NCBI GenBank assembly: GCA_025934385.1
Contig: JAICYE010000126.1
Span: 1-6,635 of the forward strand
Origin: Acidimicrobiia bacterium
GTDB taxonomy: Bacteria; Actinomycetota; Acidimicrobiia; IMCC26256; BP-133
Direction: 5' to 3'
Length of the DNA stretch: 6,635 nucleotides
Part shown: piece by piece, positions 1 through 6,400 of the stretch
Layout: each line of letters begins with the position of its first letter
Numbering within the stretch: position 1 is the first letter of the stretch
Made by a program: the position numbers and the translations under genes
Notes under the pieces: generated by a model
What the model was told of the DNA's origin: nothing
Databases searched by the model: none
Seen by the model: only the letters and a program-made list of their open reading frames with translations

Positions 1-348
1 GCCGTCGCCCTCGCCGCCGTTCTGGCAGGTGTCGGGATCCTTCGTGCCGTAGCGGCCCTGCTCGGTGACCTGCCCCTCGCCGGTCGGGTCGTGGCCGTTG
101 ACCTTGCCGTGACACTCGATCTCACCGGCCGCCGGTGTGGCGAGCGTCCCCGAGCTGGGGCTGAGCGACAGGCCGGGGGAGAGGACGTCGTCCTTGTCGA
201 TGAAGCACTCCGTGTGCTTCTCGTCGTCGAGCGGGAATCCGCTGGCCCGGACGGCCGGCACGAGCACCGCCAGCGTGAGGACGGCGAGCCCGATCAGCGC
301 GGCGCCGGGCACCGCCCGGCCGACGCGTCCGATGATTCGGCGGGTCAT
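1..348 (-). CDS. Exported hypothetical protein, 3' end beyond the window
   Basis: The reading frame runs from an ATG at 348 to base 1 without a stop, giving 116 residues of a protein cut by the window edge. The N-terminus is a clear Sec-type signal peptide: MTRRIIGRVGR is basic, a hydrophobic stretch follows (about residues 13-32), and a signal peptidase I type site VRA|SG lies near residue 35. The mature part is acidic and Gly/Thr-rich with three cysteines (ECF, IECHGK, DTCQN) and a glycine-rich end containing GRYGTKDPDTCQNGGEG. From memory, similar C-G-V-G / GRYG-DTC-GGEG patterns occur in uncharacterised secreted actinobacterial proteins, but I cannot assign a named family. The cysteines may form disulfides outside the membrane. 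It starts 19 bp after the stop of the 73-residue gene upstream, so the two are probably co-transcribed. The ribosome-binding site is weak (CGAGG just before the ATG). Antisense frames here lack any such organisation. Confidence 0.75.
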   Translation of the reverse strand, partial: MTRRIIGRVGRAVPGAALIGLAVLTLAVLVPAVRASGFPLDDEKHTECFIDKDDVLSPGLSLSPSSGTLATPAAGEIECHGKVNGHDPTGEGQVTEQGRYGTKDPDTCQNGGEGDG

Positions 349-367
349 GCCTCGGAGCGTACTGCGG

Positions 368-589
368 TCACCCCGGAGGGTCGACGGTGTCCTCCGAGCG
401 GCGGTGCTCCTCGGCCGTGCCCGGCCGGTCGAACGTGCGGGCCTCCGACTCGTCGAGGACGGCCTCCGCCAGGGCGCAGGGGTCGTCGACGCCGGCCGCC
501 CGCTCCTCGGCGGTGAGTTCCCGGGCCCGCTCCGTGACGAGGTCGGCCGGTGGGGTTGACGGGTCGGGGCCGGAAGGTGTCGGCTTCAT
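368..589 (-). CDS. Small acidic hypothetical protein (73 aa)
   Basis: This reads from ATG at 589 to TGA at 370-368. The sequence begins MKPTPSGPDPSTPPADLV, a Pro/Ser-rich leader, and continues into a charged, probably helical segment with ELTAEERAAGVDDP and AEAVLDESEARTF, ending RRSEDTVDPPG. There is no signal peptide, membrane segment or enzyme motif. From memory, short proteins with LTxEERAAGxDDP followed by AxAILxESxxR are common in actinobacteria without known function, which supports a real gene. The start is uncertain: an in-frame ATG at 607 would add six residues, and neither has a convincing Shine-Dalgarno sequence. Further in-frame upstream starts would run into the divergent gene and give low-complexity Arg/Ser-rich sequence. 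It is probably first in a two-gene unit with the exported protein downstream. Confidence 0.65.
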   Translation of the reverse strand: MKPTPSGPDPSTPPADLVTERARELTAEERAAGVDDPCALAEAVLDESEARTFDRPGTAEEHRRSEDTVDPPG

Positions 590-641
590 GGATCGAGTGG
601 TGCCCATCCGGCGGGCCCGGTGAAACGTGGGAGCGCGGAGC

Positions 642-950
642 ATGGACCGGGAGCAGCTCCTGGCGGCGATCGTCGACGCCCGGCCCGGGCCGGCCGACGT
701 CATCTACGTCGAGCGCCGGGGCGACGGGTACGACTGCCGCGTGAGCGGCCCGGAGGAGGACCTGGTCCTTGGCGGGGCCGGCGCCGGGTTCCCCGACGTC
801 TGGATCTACTGGAACGGGGAGTGGCCGGCCGAGGACGCCGAGCGCCGGCAGGCGGTCTTCGCCGACCTGCTGGAGGAGATGGAGTCGATGGCGGGCGGCT
901 CCGACCGCTGCCGCTGGCCCCTCGACGAACCCTGGCCGCACCGGCACTGA
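642..950 (+). CDS. Hypothetical protein (102 aa)
   Basis: This reads from ATG at 642 to TGA at 948-950. I chose this start over the in-frame GTG at 627 because GGGAG at 629-633 is a good Shine-Dalgarno sequence 8 bases before the ATG. The protein begins MDREQLLAAIVDARPGPADV with a likely amphipathic helix. A probable beta-rich core follows (VIYVERRGDGYDCRVSG), then an aromatic-rich motif (PDVWIYWNGEWPAED), an acidic helix (FADLLEEMES), and a Trp/Pro-rich tail with CRWP and DEPWP. It is acidic, has no signal or membrane segment, and is probably cytoplasmic. I do not recognise the family. It diverges from the 73-residue gene with 52 bp between the starts and ends 28 bp before a GC-rich hairpin. 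Confidence 0.7.
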   Translation: MDREQLLAAIVDARPGPADVIYVERRGDGYDCRVSGPEEDLVLGGAGAGFPDVWIYWNGEWPAEDAERRQAVFADLLEEMESMAGGSDRCRWPLDEPWPHRH

Positions 951-977
951 AGCGCTCCGGCGCCTGAGCCCCTGAGG

Positions 978-999
978 GGGGACGGGCGGGGCCGTCCCC
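978..999 (+). terminator. GC-rich hairpin: candidate terminator or operator
   Basis: A perfect 8-bp stem, GGGGACGG (978-985) with CCGTCCCC (992-999), closes a six-base loop. It lies 28 bp after the stop of the 102-residue gene and ends one base before the TACACT box of the next gene. No T-run follows directly (GTACAC then TTTT), so if it is a terminator it is of the U-poor kind reported in high-GC actinobacteria. Because it covers the -35 position of the downstream promoter, it could instead be a regulator-binding site. A smaller hairpin, CCCC-TGA-GGGG (969-979), shares bases with its left arm, so the two cannot form together. Confidence 0.4.
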
Positions 1000-1000
1000 G

Positions 1001-1006
1001 TACACT
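1001..1006 (+). promoter_or_regulatory. Probable -10 box of a leaderless promoter
   Basis: TACACT fits the actinobacterial TANNNT -10 consensus. If transcription starts at the G of the GTG codon at 1013, the box lies exactly at -12 to -7, the register typical of leaderless genes. No Shine-Dalgarno sequence lies between the box and the start codon, as expected for a leaderless mRNA. I see no recognisable -35 element; that position is filled by the GC-rich hairpin arm. Confidence 0.55.
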
Positions 1007-1012
1007 TTTGTG

Positions 1013-1591
1013 GTGGAACCTGGTGTTGCGCCGTCGACCGTCCGCCGCGGCGCCCACACGATCCGGTGGGTGATGCTCGGCGTGGGGGCGGGCCTGCTGG
1101 TCCTGCTCGCCCTCTTCGCCAGCCGGCTGGGGAAGGACGCCACCTACGTGCCGTCGCCGCTCATCGGCAAACCCGCCCCGGCCTTCACGCTCACCAACCT
1201 CGACGGCAGCCGGTTGACCAACGCCGACCTGGCCGGGAAGCCCTACGTGGTCAACTTCTGGGCGTCGTGGTGCACGCCGTGCCGCCAGGAGCACGGGAAC
1301 CTGCGGGCCTTCTGGGAGCGCTACAGAGACCGGGGCGTGGCTCTCCTCGGAGTGCTCTACGACGACACCGCCGGCCCGGCCCGGTCCTTCCAGAAGGACC
1401 TCGGCGGCGATTGGCCGTTGTTCCAGACCAACGAGGAGGCCCAGGTCGGCTTCGGCGTCCGGGGGCCGCCGGAGACCTTCGTCGTCGACGCCCAGGGCAT
1501 CATCCAGGCCAAGTTCACCGGTCCCGTCCAGTCCGGCGCGCTGGAGTCCACCATCGAGGCCCTGAGCCACCCCGCCACCGCCGGGAGATAG
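1013..1591 (+). CDS. TlpA/DsbE-type membrane-anchored thioredoxin
   Basis: This 192-residue thiol-disulfide oxidoreductase of the TlpA/ResA/DsbE(CcmG) group reads to TAG at 1589-1591. A short basic N-terminus (STVRRGAHTIR) is followed by one membrane segment, about residues 18-37 (WVMLGVGAGLLVLLALFA), so the thioredoxin domain lies outside the cytoplasmic membrane. The domain opens with IGKPAPAFTLTNLDG, typical of the AhpC/TSA-Redoxin fold. The active site is WCTPC, with Cys87 and Cys90. The cis-proline loop is GVRGPPETFVVD (Pro153), which resembles DsbE/CcmG (GV-G-PET-F-D). Length is normal. The expected role is thiol reduction outside the membrane, for example of apocytochrome c, but no cytochrome c biogenesis genes are visible and the substrate is unknown. 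The start is GTG at 1013, in leaderless register with TACACT; GTG at 1010 would add one residue. No Shine-Dalgarno sequence is present. Confidence 0.9.
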   Translation: MEPGVAPSTVRRGAHTIRWVMLGVGAGLLVLLALFASRLGKDATYVPSPLIGKPAPAFTLTNLDGSRLTNADLAGKPYVVNFWASWCTPCRQEHGNLRAFWERYRDRGVALLGVLYDDTAGPARSFQKDLGGDWPLFQTNEEAQVGFGVRGPPETFVVDAQGIIQAKFTGPVQSGALESTIEALSHPATAGR

Positions 1592-1607
1592 GCCGGAGCC
1601 CCGCAGC

Positions 1608-1629
1608 CCTCGGGTAAGGTTTCCCGAGG
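1608..1629 (+). terminator. Hairpin between the thioredoxin gene and tRNA-Cys
   Basis: A perfect 7-bp inverted repeat, CCTCGGG (1608-1614) with CCCGAGG (1623-1629), has an eight-base loop TAAGGTTT. It lies 17 bp after the thioredoxin stop codon and 5 bp before the tRNA. No T-run follows. It could act as a U-poor terminator for the thioredoxin transcript, and its loop also holds a possible -10 box for the tRNA. The function is inferred from position only. Confidence 0.35.
1615..1620 (+). promoter_or_regulatory. Possible -10 box for tRNA-Cys
   Basis: TAAGGT matches TANNNT and ends 13 bases before the first base of the tRNA, which would give a 5' leader of about six or seven bases for RNase P to remove. 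No good -35 hexamer is visible about 17 bp upstream (GCCGGA at 1592-1597). The spacing is right for a tRNA promoter, but the motif is short and the call is tentative. Confidence 0.35.
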
Positions 1630-1633
1630 TCCC

Positions 1634-1705
1634 GGCGGCGTGGCCGAGTGGTTCAGGCAAGGGTCTGCAAAACCCTGTACAGCGGTTCAATTCCGCTCGC
1701 CGCCT
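1634..1705 (+). tRNA. tRNA-Cys (anticodon GCA)
   Basis: A complete cloverleaf is visible. The acceptor stem GGCGGCG (1634-1640) pairs perfectly with CGCCGCC (1698-1704). The D-arm has GCC paired with GGC. The anticodon stem AGGGT/ACCCT (1660-1664 and 1672-1676) encloses CTGCAAA, with anticodon GCA at 1667-1669. A four-base variable loop (GTAC) is followed by T-stem AGCGG/CCGCT around TTCAATT. The discriminator base is T at 1705, the U73 identity element of tRNA-Cys. CCA is not encoded, so it must be added after transcription. The tRNA stands alone and is convergent with the Uma2 gene. Confidence 0.97.
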
Positions 1706-1759
1706 CTGCGTGTTCTCCCTGGTCAGACGGCAATTCCGGGCCCGCGTGACCCGCTCGCG

Positions 1760-1778
1760 AGTCGAACGGAAGTCGAAC
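1760..1778. repeat. Tandem 8-bp direct repeat AGTCGAAC
   Basis: AGTCGAAC occurs at 1760-1767 and again at 1771-1778, giving an 11-bp period, about one helical turn. That is the spacing expected for a protein bound to one face of DNA. CGAAC resembles a half-site of the actinobacterial SOS box (CGAAC-N4-GTTCG), but the inverted GTTCG half is missing, so LexA binding is not supported. Confidence 0.4.
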
Positions 1779-1800
1779 AACACCCTTGCCAAGGTGTGTT
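1779..1800. repeat. Imperfect hairpin after tRNA-Cys
   Basis: CCTT (1783-1786, read with a GCC-type loop) pairs with AAGG (1790-1793), and after a bulged C, ACA pairs with TGT further out, giving about seven base pairs. No T-run follows. It lies about 75 bp past the tRNA and could help terminate or process the tRNA transcript, or be a chance structure. It is directly adjacent to the AGTCGAAC repeat. Confidence 0.3.
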
Positions 1801-1958
1801 GACCGTCCTGCGCGACGCCATTGTGGGTTGCCTGCCGCGGGGGTCCCGAACGGATCCGTGCCGTGTTGACGAGCCCCGTGTTCGTGCGACGGCAGGATGC
1901 GGTCGTGCAACACGTACCGGTCCCAGCCGACGGGCCGTAACTCCAGTTCCTGAGGATT

Positions 1959-2507
1959 TCAGGATGGTGAGAGGAGGTCGGCGACGGCGATCTCGACGCC
2001 GGCGTACGGGACGGGGAGTCGGTCGCCGGGGGGGTGGAGGACCCGAGTGCGGTAGCCGGCGTCGCTGGGGTCGGTGTGGACGTAGACACCCTGGCGGGTG
2101 ACGGCCCAGTAGCAGCGGTAGCCGGCGCGGCCGTAGAGAGTGGCTTTCGGTCCGAGGTCCTGCTCAAGGGTTTCGTCGGCGATTTCGACGACGAGGAGGA
2201 CGTCCTCGGGGGACCAGGTGTTGAGGCGCTCGGAGAGTGGGGCGGTCGGTTGCGCGGTGGCGGGACGGACCCAGCAGTCCGGGTCGGGGAGGGAGCCCAC
2301 GGTCGGGAGCGATTCGGCGGTCACCAGGTGGTCGTCGTTGGGGAGGGCGCGGATCACGCGGGCCGCAGTGACGCCATGCCAGGTCCCGATGGGCACGGGC
2401 CAGACCTCCCCGTCGATGAGCTCCGTCCGGCTTTCGAAGACCCCGGCCTCCCAGGCACGGACGAACTCTTCGAGGCGCCATCGATAGGGAGTGGGGGCGA
2501 CCGCCAT
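1959..2507 (-). CDS. Uma2 family (DUF820) endonuclease-like protein
   Basis: This reads from ATG at 2507 to TGA at 1961-1959 and gives 182 residues, a normal length for the Uma2/DUF820 group, which has a PD-(D/E)XK restriction-nuclease fold. The family landmarks are present in order: YRWRLEEFVRAWEAG near the start, ELIDGEVW (residues 29-36), LPDPDCWV with the likely metal-binding Asp77, LLVVEIADET with Glu108, Lys121 in a D-LGPKATLY segment, and AGYRCYWAV (128-136). The ELIDGE, PD, VEI and K...Y...G..YW pattern is diagnostic. Substrate and role are unknown for most members; nuclease activity is inferred from the fold. It follows the SWIM gene by 52 bp on the same strand. There is no Shine-Dalgarno sequence before the ATG, but a TATCAT box lies just upstream, so it may have its own near-leaderless promoter. 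Confidence 0.88.
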   Translation of the reverse strand: MAVAPTPYRWRLEEFVRAWEAGVFESRTELIDGEVWPVPIGTWHGVTAARVIRALPNDDHLVTAESLPTVGSLPDPDCWVRPATAQPTAPLSERLNTWSPEDVLLVVEIADETLEQDLGPKATLYGRAGYRCYWAVTRQGVYVHTDPSDAGYRTRVLHPPGDRLPVPYAGVEIAVADLLSPS

Positions 2508-2515
2508 GGAGGCGA

Positions 2516-2521
2516 ATGATA
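2516..2521 (-). promoter_or_regulatory. Possible -10 box for the Uma2 gene
   Basis: On the minus strand TATCAT (2521 to 2516) fits TANNNT and ends eight bases before the ATG at 2507, so transcription would begin at or one to two bases before the start codon. No Shine-Dalgarno sequence is present, which agrees with leaderless translation. No clear -35 is visible (GGAGTC at 17-bp spacing). Confidence 0.45.
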
Positions 2522-2530
2522 CCGGCCGGT
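2521..2530. repeat. 10-bp perfect palindrome abutting the Uma2 -10 box
   Basis: ACCGGCCGGT is self-complementary and its last base is the first T of the TATCAT box on the minus strand. Such a position suits an operator, but short palindromes made of G and C are frequent at this base composition. Confidence 0.25.
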
Positions 2531-2559
2531 CCGCCGGGGACTCCGCCGGCGCGGGTGGA

Positions 2560-3456
2560 TCAGCCGGCGATCGCCCGGCCGGGGGGCTCGCCGAGGATTC
2601 GCCGCTGGGCGGCCTCGACCATGGCGGCGTAGGCGGGCTGGAGCACCTCGGTCAGGCCGCGGCCGCGGATTTCGAGCGGCGGGTCGTTGAGGCCGAGGAG
2701 CAGCCCGTGGGGTGGGAGCGCACCGGTATGGCTGGTTGGGGCGGGAAGGTCGCCGGCGTCGAAGTACCGGTCCAGGCATTCTTCGAGGGTCGGTGCCGGG
2801 GTGCCCGGCGGGGTCCACCGTGTGGGGCCGCCGGGGCCGGCCAGGGCGCCGTCGCGGCGGCCTTCGAGGGCCTCGAGCAGTTGGGCCCGGTTGCGGCCTC
2901 TCCAGGCCAAGATGAGGAAGGGGTCGGTGTCGAAGGCTTCGGCGAGGAGGTAGTAGGTGGCGGCGATGTGCTTGCACGGGTTGGCCCAGTCGGGGCAGGT
3001 GCAGTCGGTGCTGAGGTCGGCCGCCGACGTGGGGAAAAGGTGGAGGCGGCAGGCGGTGAAGGCGTCCTCGATGTCTTCGGGCATCTCGCCGGCGAGGAGC
3101 TTGGCCAGGAACACTGCCCGGGAGGCGAGGGTCTCCTCGATGCGGGCCCAGTCCTTGTCGGAGAGGCGCAGCACCCGGATCGACACCTGGTAGGGCGTGG
3201 CTCGGGAGCCCTGCACACGGGCCAGGACCTGGCCGGCTTCCACGGTGAGGTCGAGGACCTGCCCGGCGCGGGCGTAGCGCCGGCCCCGGGTGAGGCGGGC
3301 GCCCATGTCGAAGCTGTCCAGCACGGCGATGAAGCGCTGTGACCACCAGGTGGCGCCGATGGCGCCCGTCCGGCTCCGGGCCTTGATGCCGTCGGCCGGT
3401 CGGGGCCGGGACGGCGGCGGGTACCACCGGCCGGAGGGAGGGGAGCGGCGGGACAT
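2560..3456 (-). CDS. SWIM zinc-finger protein
   Basis: This reads from ATG at 3456 to TGA at 2562-2560 and gives 298 residues. The SWIM motif CxCx(n)CxH is complete: Cys152, Cys154, Cys161 and His163 in DCTCPDWANPCKHIAATYYL. Upstream lies the segment usual in bacterial SNF2-partner SWIM proteins (FIAVLDSFDMGARLTRGRRYARAG, residues 42-65), followed by a beta-rich part (VLARVQGSRATPYQVSIRV). After the finger come an AFDTDPFLILAWRGR helix, a Pro/Gly-rich linker (about 205-225) and a C-terminal region ending EAAQRRILGE. SWIM fingers are thought to bind DNA or partner proteins, and stand-alone ones recur beside SNF2 ATPases. The ATG is one base after the SNF2 stop codon (TGA-T-ATG), and GAGG (3466-3463) inside the end of the SNF2 gene is a ribosome-binding site with six-base spacing, so translation is probably coupled. 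The first 30 residues are Arg/Pro-rich and probably disordered. Confidence 0.93.
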   Translation of the reverse strand: MSRRSPPSGRWYPPPSRPRPADGIKARSRTGAIGATWWSQRFIAVLDSFDMGARLTRGRRYARAGQVLDLTVEAGQVLARVQGSRATPYQVSIRVLRLSDKDWARIEETLASRAVFLAKLLAGEMPEDIEDAFTACRLHLFPTSAADLSTDCTCPDWANPCKHIAATYYLLAEAFDTDPFLILAWRGRNRAQLLEALEGRRDGALAGPGGPTRWTPPGTPAPTLEECLDRYFDAGDLPAPTSHTGALPPHGLLLGLNDPPLEIRGRGLTEVLQPAYAAMVEAAQRRILGEPPGRAIAG

Positions 3457-3457
3457 A

Positions 3458-6400
3458 TCAGGCCTCGGCCACGGCGTCGTCGGAGAGGGCCACCAGGTCG
3501 CACAGCTGGGTGAGCGACAGGTCGTGGAGCCACGCTTCGCCGGTGCCCACGATGCGGGCGGCGAGGTCGCGCTTTTCTTCGATCATGGCGTCGATGCGTT
3601 CTTCGAGGGTGCCGACGCAGACGAACTTTCGGACCTGGACATCCCTGCGCTGCCCGATCCGGAAGGCCCGGTCGGTGGCCTGGTCCTCCACGGCGGGGTT
3701 CCACCAGCGGTCGAAATGGATGACGTGGTTGGCGGCGGTGAGGTTGAGCCCCACGCCGCCGGCCTTGAGGGACAGAAGCAGGACAGGCGGCCCGTCGGGG
3801 TCGGAGAAGCGGGCCACCATCTCGTCCCGGGCCCGTTTCGGCACGCCGCCGTGGAGGAACGGGACGTCGCGCTCGAGGCGTTCAGCGAGGTGACCCTGGA
3901 GGAGGTGACCCATCTCGGCGAACTGGGTGAAGCATAGGGCCCGTTCGCCGCCGGCGGTGATCTCCTCAAGGATCTCGTCGAGGCGGGCGAGTTTCCCGGA
4001 GCGGCCGGGGAGGCGGGAGCCGTCGCCGAGGAGTTGGGCGGGGTGGTTGCAGACCTGCTTGAGCTTGATCATCGACGCCGAGATGATGCCCATCCGTTCG
4101 ATGCCGCGTTCGGCGGTCTCGAGACGGGCCAGCATGTCGTCGACCACCGCTTGGTAGAGGCTGGCCTGCTCCCGGGTCAGGTTAGTGAGGACTCTCATCT
4201 CGATCTTGTCGGGCAGGTCGGTGATGATCGCCTTGTCGGTCTTGAGGCGCCGTAAGGCGAAGGGGCCGGTGAGCCGCTTGAGGGTGCGGGCAGCGTCGTC
4301 GTCCCGGAACCGTTCGATGGGCAGCGCGAAGGCCCGACGAAAGGCCGTCTCGGAGCCGAGGAGGCCGGGGTTGAGGAAATCCATGAGCGACCACAGCTCA
4401 AGGAGGCGGTTCTCAACCGGGGTGCCGGTCAGCGCCACCCGGGAGCCGGCCGGGAGAAGGCGGACGGCCCGGGCGGCCTGGGAGCTGTGGTTCTTGACGT
4501 TCTGCGCTTCGTCGAGGGCCAGCCGTCCCCAGCGGACCTTGCCCAGCAGCTCCCGGTCGCGAGCCACCAGCGCGTAGGTGGTGATGACGAGGTCGGCCTT
4601 CCGGACGGCCCGGGTGAAGGCGGCGCCCGTCTCCCGGGCGGCGCCGTGATGGACGTGGACCGACAGGCCCGGGGTGAAGCGGGCCGCTTCCCGTTGCCAG
4701 TTACCGACCACGGACATTGGGCAGACCAGCAGCGTGGGGCGGGGACGGGCGACCCTCCGCCGGCCGTTGCGTCCGGGCGACACCGGGGCGGCGGGCTGGT
4801 CGTCGCGCTCGGCGGCCAGGAGGGCGAGGAACTGGGCGGTCTTCCCAAGGCCCATGTCGTCGGCCAGGCAGGCGCCGAGACCGAGCCGGTCTAGGAACCG
4901 GAGCCAGGCCAGGCCGCGCTGCTGGTAGGGCCGCAGTTCCCCGGCGAAGGAGCCCGGGGTGGGGACGGGTTCGAGGCGGCGGTCGCCGTCGGGCGAGAGA
5001 AGCGCGCCGATCCACCCGCCGGCTTCGACGTCGACGACAGGGAGGGGGGCATCGGGGGCGGGGTCGAGGCCGAGCCCGACGCGCAACACCTCCGCCGCCG
5101 TCATCTGGCCGGGGGACTTCTCCATCCGCCGGAGCAGGGCCAAGGCGGCGGCCGCCTCACCGGGGCGTAGCTCCACCCACTGGCCCCGCACCCGGACCAG
5201 CGGCGCCTTGCAGCGGGCGAGGTCGGCGAGCTCGGCCTTGGAGACCACCTCGGCGCCGAGGGCGACCTCGTAGCGGTAATCGCACAGCCCGTCGAGGCCG
5301 AGCAGACCCGACGAGGACTCGATGTCCGGCGCCGGCCGGGGCTGGGCCCGGAGCCGCAGCCCCAGCCGGCCGGCGGGGGAGCGCCACCAGGGCGGCACCA
5401 GCACCCCGAAGCCGGCCTGCTCCAACAGCGGAGCGACGTCGGCCAGGAACCGCTGGGCGCCGGTGGTGTCCACGTCCAAGGCGGAGGGCCGAGCCACGTC
5501 CAGGGCCACCTCGAGTTCGGGGTAGAGGCGGACCGCCCGTCCGAGATCGGCCAGGAGATGCTGGGCGGGCTGCTCGCTGTCGTGACGCAGCGACCGCAGA
5601 CCCGGACCGGCCCGCCACACCTCGCCGGCCGGGACGAGGAGCGTGGGGTCAGCGGTCGACTGCAGCAGGAACTCCACCCGCCACGGCGGCTCGGATCCGG
5701 GCGGCTCTGAGCCGCCGCCGGGCTCCTCGCCGTCGGGCGGCACGAGGCGAAAGCAGGTCCGCAGCGGTCCGGCGGCGGGCTCCCCGCTGCGGGCCCAGTC
5801 ATCCAGCCCGCGGCGGAGCTTTTCCGCTTCCCCGTCGTCGGTGACCAGCACCGCCTCGCCGGCGACCAGCGCCTCGATCAACGCCTCGCCCGCCGGCACG
5901 CTGGCTGGTGCCCGTCCCCGCCGGGGTGGCAGGAGACGCAGCCCGGCCATCGGCCCCCTAGCGGCCGCGTCGACCAGGCTGGCCATCACGGCATCGAGCA
6001 CCGCGGCCGGTTCCGGCGCGCCCATGGGCCCGGCGAGCGGCACCTCGGCCCGGACCGATGGCGGCAGCGCCTCGGCCAGGCCGCGAAGCCGGGCGAGATC
6101 GTCGGCGGTGGGCGCTGGCAACCAGCGGGCCTCGGCCCGGCCGTCCGATCCAGCGACGACCGCCGGCAGGACCCGGCCCCGGGCCACGAGGTCGAGGGCG
6201 AGACCAGCCACCGCCGCGAACCAGGCCAACGACGGCCCGGCAACCACGCCGGTACCCGAACTCGGAGACGAGACGACGTTCCCGAAATCGGCGAGGTCGA
6301 GGACGGCGGTGGCGTCAACAGTCAACGCCGGCACCACCCACGGCCGCAAGGAGGGCCGGCCTTTCGGATACCGCGCCGGTCCGAGCCGGGCCACGGTGGG

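Larger units (their letters stand above)
1706..1958. other. Gene-free stretch between tRNA-Cys and the Uma2 gene
   Basis: I see no convincing gene in these 253 bp on either strand. Open frames crossing it mostly derive from the tRNA itself and show no domain. It is not a tRNA-linked integration site in any obvious way: no long copy of the tRNA 3' end and no integrase are visible. It holds a tandem repeat AGTCGAAC (1760-1767 and 1771-1778) and an imperfect hairpin (1779-1800), listed separately. Confidence 0.5.

Noticed and set aside
137..559. Plus-strand 140-residue frame over the left edge
   Set aside because: It is antisense to the signal-peptide protein and the small acidic protein, has no ribosome-binding site, and has an Arg/Gly/Ala-rich product.
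1693..1758. CCGCTCGC shared by the tRNA 3' part (1693-1700) and 1751-1758 as a possible attachment-site duplication
   Set aside because: Eight G/C-rich bases are too short, they do not include the tRNA 3' end, and no integrase is present.
1760..1778. LexA/SOS box
   Set aside because: Only direct CGAAC half-sites are present; the inverted GTTCG half at the required spacing is missing.
1653..1913. Minus-strand 86-residue frame ending in an SGIEPLYRVLQTLA-like sequence
   Set aside because: That ending is simply the antisense translation of tRNA-Cys, and the remainder shows no domain.
1948..1964. TCCTGA/TCAGGA hairpin at the Uma2 stop codon as a terminator
   Set aside because: Only six base pairs, overlapping the stop codon, with no T-run on the minus strand.
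806..2167. Long minus-strand open frame of 453 codons crossing the thioredoxin, tRNA-Cys and Uma2 regions
   Set aside because: It is antisense to two well-supported genes and reads through the tRNA; its product is low-complexity Arg/Gly/Pro/Ser sequence, a common artefact of high GC.
2354..3704. Large minus-strand frames overlapping the SWIM and SNF2 genes
   Set aside because: They are frame-shifted shadows with Pro/Arg/Ser-rich products and no motifs, whereas the SWIM and SNF2 frames carry intact signatures.
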